Source: Francisella orientalis FNO12 (lineage in GTDB: Bacteria > Pseudomonadota > Gammaproteobacteria > Francisellales > Francisellaceae). Taken from it: a stretch of DNA of 64,000 nucleotides. The stretch's first letter is position 1. Each line of letters begins with the position of its first letter. The stretch spans positions 1,116,001 to 1,180,000 of the forward strand of contig NZ_CP011921.2 of assembly GCF_001042525.2 (NCBI RefSeq), written 5' to 3'. This document shows positions 60,145 through 64,000 of the stretch, piece after piece. Under the pieces are notes generated by a model. It saw only the letters and a program-made list of their open reading frames with translations, was not told the origin of the DNA and did no database searches. Both the position numbers and the translations under genes were made by a program.

Positions 60145-60154
60145 ACAGAAATTA

Positions 60155-62062
60155 TTATTTTTTAGCTTCAATTTGTTCATTCAAGAAAGCACAAAAATCA
60201 CCTATAGACATCTGTCCTAGATCTTCACCATTATGTTTTCTTATTGTAACAATCCCTTGCTCCTGCTCACTTTTACCAAGTATAACAAGGTAAGGCTCGC
60301 GCAAAAGAGTATGCTCACGTATTTTAAACCCTATTTTCTCATTTCTCAAGTCTAATTTTGCTCGAATACCATTTTTTTCTAGGGTTTCAAAGACTTTTTG
60401 ACAGTACTCATCTTGATGATTACTAATACCCATTACAGCAACTTGCACTGGAGTTAACCATAGTGGCATATTTCCTGCATAATGCTCTATTAGTATACCA
60501 ATAAATCTTTCTAGTGATCCCACAATAGCTCTGTGTAACATTACAGGAACTTGTTTGTTACCATTCCTATCAATATATGTAGCTCCTAATCTATCAGGCA
60601 TAGAAAAATCTAGCTGTATAGTGCCACATTGCCAACTTCTACCTATAGCATCTTTTAGATGAAACTCAATTTTAGGTCCGTAAAATGCTCCTTCACCTGG
60701 TAGTAGCTCATAAGCAACTTTGTTAGCATCAAGAGCATTTTTAAGCATTTGCTCAGACTTATCCCAAGTTTCATCGCTCCCTATTCTATTCTCTGGTCTA
60801 AGTGCAATTTTGACAGTAAAATCATTAAAACCAAAATCTTTGTATACTTCAAAACATTGTTTGACCATTAGAATCACTTCTTCTTCCACCTGTTCTGGAG
60901 CACAAAATATATGTCCATCATCTTGTGTAAAACTTCTAACTCTCATCAAACCATGTAAAGAACCAGAAGGTTCATTTCTATGCACTATACCAAACTCTGC
61001 CATTCTAATCGGTAGATCTCGATAACTATGTAATTTAGTATTATAAACTTGTACACAAGTTGGACAATTCATTGGACGAATTGCAAAATCTCTATTTTCA
61101 GACTTTGTCGCAAACATATTCTCAGCATACCTTGAAGCATGCCCTGACTTTTCCCATAAGCTAAAATCTGCTATTAATGGAGTACGAATTTCACCACAAC
61201 CATATTTCTTGTTAGAAGCTCTCATATAATCTTCTACTTCACGCCAAATTCTCACGCCATTATTATGCCAGAATGCAATACCTAGCGAGTCTTCTTGGAA
61301 GTGAAATAGATCTAAAGCTTTACCAATTTTTCTATGATCACGTTTCTCTGCTTCTTCTAACATATGCAGATATTGATCTAAATCTTCTTTAGTAGCCCAA
61401 CAAGTACCATATATTCTTGTGAGCATTTCATTGTTAGAATCGCCTCTCCAGTACGCTCCGGCTAACTTCGTTAACTTAAATGCTTTAATAGCTGCTGTGC
61501 TTGGTACATGAGGACCACGACATAGATCACTAAAATCACTTTGAGTATAAATCTTAATTTGTTGATCTGCTGGAATACTATCAATTATATCAACTTTATA
61601 ATTTTCTCCTTGTTCTTTAAAAAACGCTATAGCATCTTCTTTAGACACAACTCTGTAACTTATAGAAGTCCCTTTTTTAGCAATTTCTTTCATTCTCTTT
61701 TCTATGTTTGCTAAATCTGCTTCACCTATAGTCTCTTTAAATGAAAAATCATAGTAGAATCCGTTATCTATAACAGGTCCTATAGTTACTTCAGTATTTG
61801 GATATAGCTCTTTAACAGCATTAGCTAAAAGATGAGCACATGAATGCCTTAAAATTTCTAGACCTTCTGTATCTTTTGTAGTTATAAGTCTTAACTCACA
61901 ATCATGATTTATAACATCTTTTGCATCAAATAACTGATTATCGATATAGGCACCGACTGTTATCTTAGCTAAGCTTGGTGAAATAGATTTTGCTATTTGT
62001 AAAGAATTAACACCACTTTCAAATTCTCGTATAGATCCACCTGGAAATTTAATATTTATCAT
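60155..62062 (-). CDS. thrS: Threonyl-tRNA synthetase
   Basis: I start at ATG 62062, two codons inside a possible GTG at 62068, giving 635 residues with the usual short TGS start [17 protein letters not shown]. The editing domain carries [20 protein letters not shown] (zinc-type HxxxH), with later [19 protein letters not shown]. The class II core has motif 2 in [20 protein letters not shown], the zinc Cys in [14 protein letters not shown] and motif 3 in [20 protein letters not shown]. The anticodon domain begins [20 protein letters not shown]. The enzyme charges tRNA-Thr. It heads the thrS-infC-rpmI-rplT operon. Confidence 0.98.
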   Translation of the reverse strand: MINIKFPGGSIREFESGVNSLQIAKSISPSLAKITVGAYIDNQLFDAKDVINHDCELRLITTKDTEGLEILRHSCAHLLANAVKELYPNTEVTIGPVIDNGFYYDFSFKETIGEADLANIEKRMKEIAKKGTSISYRVVSKEDAIAFFKEQGENYKVDIIDSIPADQQIKIYTQSDFSDLCRGPHVPSTAAIKAFKLTKLAGAYWRGDSNNEMLTRIYGTCWATKEDLDQYLHMLEEAEKRDHRKIGKALDLFHFQEDSLGIAFWHNNGVRIWREVEDYMRASNKKYGCGEIRTPLIADFSLWEKSGHASRYAENMFATKSENRDFAIRPMNCPTCVQVYNTKLHSYRDLPIRMAEFGIVHRNEPSGSLHGLMRVRSFTQDDGHIFCAPEQVEEEVILMVKQCFEVYKDFGFNDFTVKIALRPENRIGSDETWDKSEQMLKNALDANKVAYELLPGEGAFYGPKIEFHLKDAIGRSWQCGTIQLDFSMPDRLGATYIDRNGNKQVPVMLHRAIVGSLERFIGILIEHYAGNMPLWLTPVQVAVMGISNHQDEYCQKVFETLEKNGIRAKLDLRNEKIGFKIREHTLLREPYLVILGKSEQEQGIVTIRKHNGEDLGQMSIGDFCAFLNEQIEAKK

Positions 62063-62068
62063 ACACAC

Positions 62069-62503
62069 TAAGTCTTATTTATTTAATAAAGTTATCGAAA
62101 TTTATACAGCGTATATTATATGTTATAGGCTATGTTATGTAAATTATTTATCATTTCAAGCACTATAATATTTAATCTCAAAATATAAAGATATTTCATA
62201 TAAAAATATTATTAAAATAAAATATCCAATAAAATATAATTATCATCGAGCATAAAATTTAATTACAAGTCAATAGATAGTTTATGAAATCATAAAACAT
62301 TAAAAAAATATTAAAACAAAGATATATTTTTCTCCCAATCATTATTAACCATACATAAAACAGCTATATTTATTAAATTCTTGTAACCTAAAATTAATGA
62401 TTTTACTATATTTTGATTTTGTAGAAACAATTGATAAGATTGTAATTGCAGGTATTAATTTTAATATCTGTTTTATTAAAAAATATAGATAAGGAGTCTT
62501 ATC
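62069..62503. other. AT-rich intergenic region between thrS and the LPMO pseudogene
   Basis: These 435 bases are almost pure A/T with no coding frame of note. They must hold the thrS promoter (minus) and the LPMO promoter (plus). TATAAT-like hexamers are too frequent to pick one. I see no repeat array, tRNA or riboswitch. Confidence 0.6.
62488..62503 (+). promoter_or_regulatory. Small hairpin containing the Shine-Dalgarno of the LPMO pseudogene
   Basis: GATAAG (62488-62493) is complementary to CTTATC (62498-62503), with loop GAGT. The SD sequence AAGGAG lies across the stem and loop, directly before ATG 62504. A six-pair, AT-rich stem is weak, so any effect on translation is speculative. The gene it serves is dead. 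Confidence 0.35.
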
Positions 62504-64000
62504 ATGAAACTAAATAAAATCACTTTAGCTACTAGATTAATTTTATTAGCTAGTACCCAAGCATATTCACACGGATATGTTGAAAGCCCTGCTTCTCGTG
62601 CCTTACTATGTAAAGAGGGAAAAAATAAAGATTATGGCTCAAGAGCTCAATATGAACCGCAATCAATAGAACAAGTGGATGAACTATTTAACTTAGGTGC
62701 TTTAGATAATAATATAGGGAGTGCTGATGTTGCTGGTTTTGAAACATTAGATGAACAGCAACAAAGTCGTTGGGCAAAAACTGTTGTCTAGCCAGGACAG
62801 CCATTAAAGATCAAATAGCAATTCACAGCTAATCATAAAAGTAAACATTTCAAGTTTTATATAACTAAACCTAACTGGAACCTAGATAAATTACTTACTC
62901 GTGACAGTTTTGAAGAACAGCCTTTGAACTGTTATGATCCACAACCTACATGGATAGCTCCCAATCAACCACCTCAAGATGGCTTAACGTTTACATGTAC
63001 ATTACCAAATAGATCAGGTTATCAAATCATAATGGCTGAGTGGGATGTGGATTATACTAGAATGAGCTTTTATAATCTATTAGACTTAGATTTTACAAAT
63101 GATAAACCTGCCTGGTACTATTATCCTACCAAATGGTGATATTACTGATCCTAATAATGGCTCAGAGGGATCCAGCATACCAGCATACGATGCTACTAAG
63201 TCATATCCTACTACGGGTACCAAAGTAGTATTTGAAAATAAGATATATCAAAATAAATGGTATGTAAATCCAGGTCAGCAACCAGGAGCTGAGCAATGGG
63301 GACCTTGGGAGTATATTAAAGATGCAGAACAGCAAACTGCTCCTACAGATAAATTTCCAGTAGAAGCAACTAAATTTACTATAAACCCGTTGAATATCAA
63401 AGAAGGTGATAAGATCACGTTATAATTATTCAAAGATGGTACCATGTATGAATATCCTCTACTAACAGTTCCAAAAGCAATAAGTACAAACAACTTATTC
63501 ATTGAATTAACTAATAAAATAAATACTCTTAGCTCCTCTGATTTAGATAATCAAATAATTGTAGGAGTTAAAAATAATAATAATGAGGTCGTTCCAAACG
63601 GTAACTCTCTTTATATTTATCAAACTACTGATAAACCATATAGCCAAATTAGTTTTTACTATCAGCAAGCTAGTCAAAATATTAAAAACGAGCTACACCT
63701 AATCGACTTTGAAAATGAGTATTCTATCGATTCTAATGGTAAGCTATATATTAATGCTAAAATAATGTCTCATAGCTCAGCTAATGCCAAAGTATCTGTT
63801 GTACTACAAGATGAAAATGGTAATCAAGTTTATAGAAAATCTGATATAGAAATAGCTCCTATGGATACATATGACTTGGCATTACAGCCTGAGAATATCA
63901 AATCAGGAAACTATAAACTTATCATCTCTAGTGAAATTACTGGAGCAGAAGCTTGGCAGAAAGATCTAAATATTAAAGTATCTAACTCAACGCAGGATCC
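62504..64000 (+). pseudogene. Secreted AA10 LPMO / chitin-binding protein (GbpA/CbpD-like), broken, open at window end
   Basis: ATG 62504 opens a signal peptide ending AYS before HGYVESPASRALLCKEG, so His1 of the copper 'histidine brace' is exposed. The second brace histidine is in FTANHKSKHFKFYITKPNW. In-frame TAG stops lie at 62789 and 62816, a frameshift at about 63120 and TAA at 63423. Between the last two, a CBM5/12-type chitin-binding module reads AYDATKSYPTTGTKVVFENK and NKWYVNPGQQPGAEQWGPWE. A beta-sandwich region then continues in frame to the end. Intact relatives are exported, oxidatively cleave chitin and help adhesion to chitinous surfaces. The gene lacks its 3' end in this window. 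Confidence 0.87.

Noticed and set aside
1-64000. tRNA, rRNA, CRISPR arrays, prophage and insertion sequences
   Set aside because: I looked for T-loop consensus, regularly spaced repeats, transposase motifs and integrase motifs on both strands and saw none. A scan with dedicated tools could still find a divergent tRNA or small RNA.

Overview
The window is AT-rich gammaproteobacterial chromosome. Gene content and protein character fit the genus Francisella best: MnmG/RpiA, ThrS-InfC-L35-L20, TypA, a stand-alone MnmC FAD domain, a chitin-binding LPMO relative, and a small family of Francisella-like secreted proteins. I assign the genus from recognition of the proteins, not from a search. The most striking property is decay. 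About 22 of roughly 63 protein-coding loci are broken by frameshifts, in-frame stops or deletions, yet there is no insertion sequence, phage gene, CRISPR array, tRNA or rRNA in the 64 kb. That pattern suggests a host-restricted or recently host-adapted lineage undergoing genome reduction by point mutation and deletion.

Layout. 1-4.5 kb: housekeeping genes (aminopeptidase P, YfiH/PgeF, IspG, Nif3-like). 4.5-9.5 kb: a minus-strand amino-sugar cluster of NagB-II-like SIS isomerase, sugar-porter MFS and GH20 beta-hexosaminidase; the hexosaminidase is destroyed, the other two are intact. 9.7-14.3 kb: DAACS symporter, SelO, a PIN/NYN-like protein, rubredoxin and a D-cysteine desulfhydrase/ACC deaminase relative. 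14.3-15.8 kb: a decayed membrane protein. 16-18 kb: TypA. 18-23.3 kb: broken SDR, broken secreted protein, secreted paralogue 1, gamma-glutamyltranspeptidase and broken MlaA. 23.4-28 kb: MnmC-like oxidoreductase, RnfH, RatA, divergent SmpB-TtcA, and histidine decarboxylase.

28-40 kb is the most eroded part. It holds a dead RNase T2, the remnants of a histidine operon (hisC'-hisB-hisH-hisA-hisF-hisIE, every member hit), a deletion junction into a broken DUF218 gene, intact XseA/XseB, a small cysteine-containing secreted protein, a broken secreted paralogue 2, a truncated M20 amidohydrolase fused to a fragment of paralogue 4, and a broken paralogue 3. 39.8-42.3 kb: two tandem MHS-type MFS transporters, the downstream one carrying four in-frame stops and no frameshift.

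42.4-55.9 kb is largely healthy: MurI, a NERD membrane protein, UvrB, SbcB, a divergent SDR/LysR pair, two overlapping FUSC-type membrane genes, and the mnmG-lipoprotein-transporter-rpiA run. 55.9-58.2 kb is again decayed (pirin, threonine aldolase, an orphan fragment). 58.2-62.1 kb carries a VTT-domain membrane protein and the translation operon thrS-infC-rpmI-rplT, in which infC most likely starts at an AUU codon. The window ends in a broken secreted AA10 LPMO/chitin-binding protein.

Functionally, the losses cluster in environmental traits: chitin and GlcNAc polymer use, extracellular RNA degradation, histidine synthesis and outer-membrane lipid trafficking. The information-processing and cell-wall core is kept. 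Many frameshifts lie in A/T homopolymers, so sequencing error must be excluded for some of them. The nonsense changes and deletion junctions are not of that kind.
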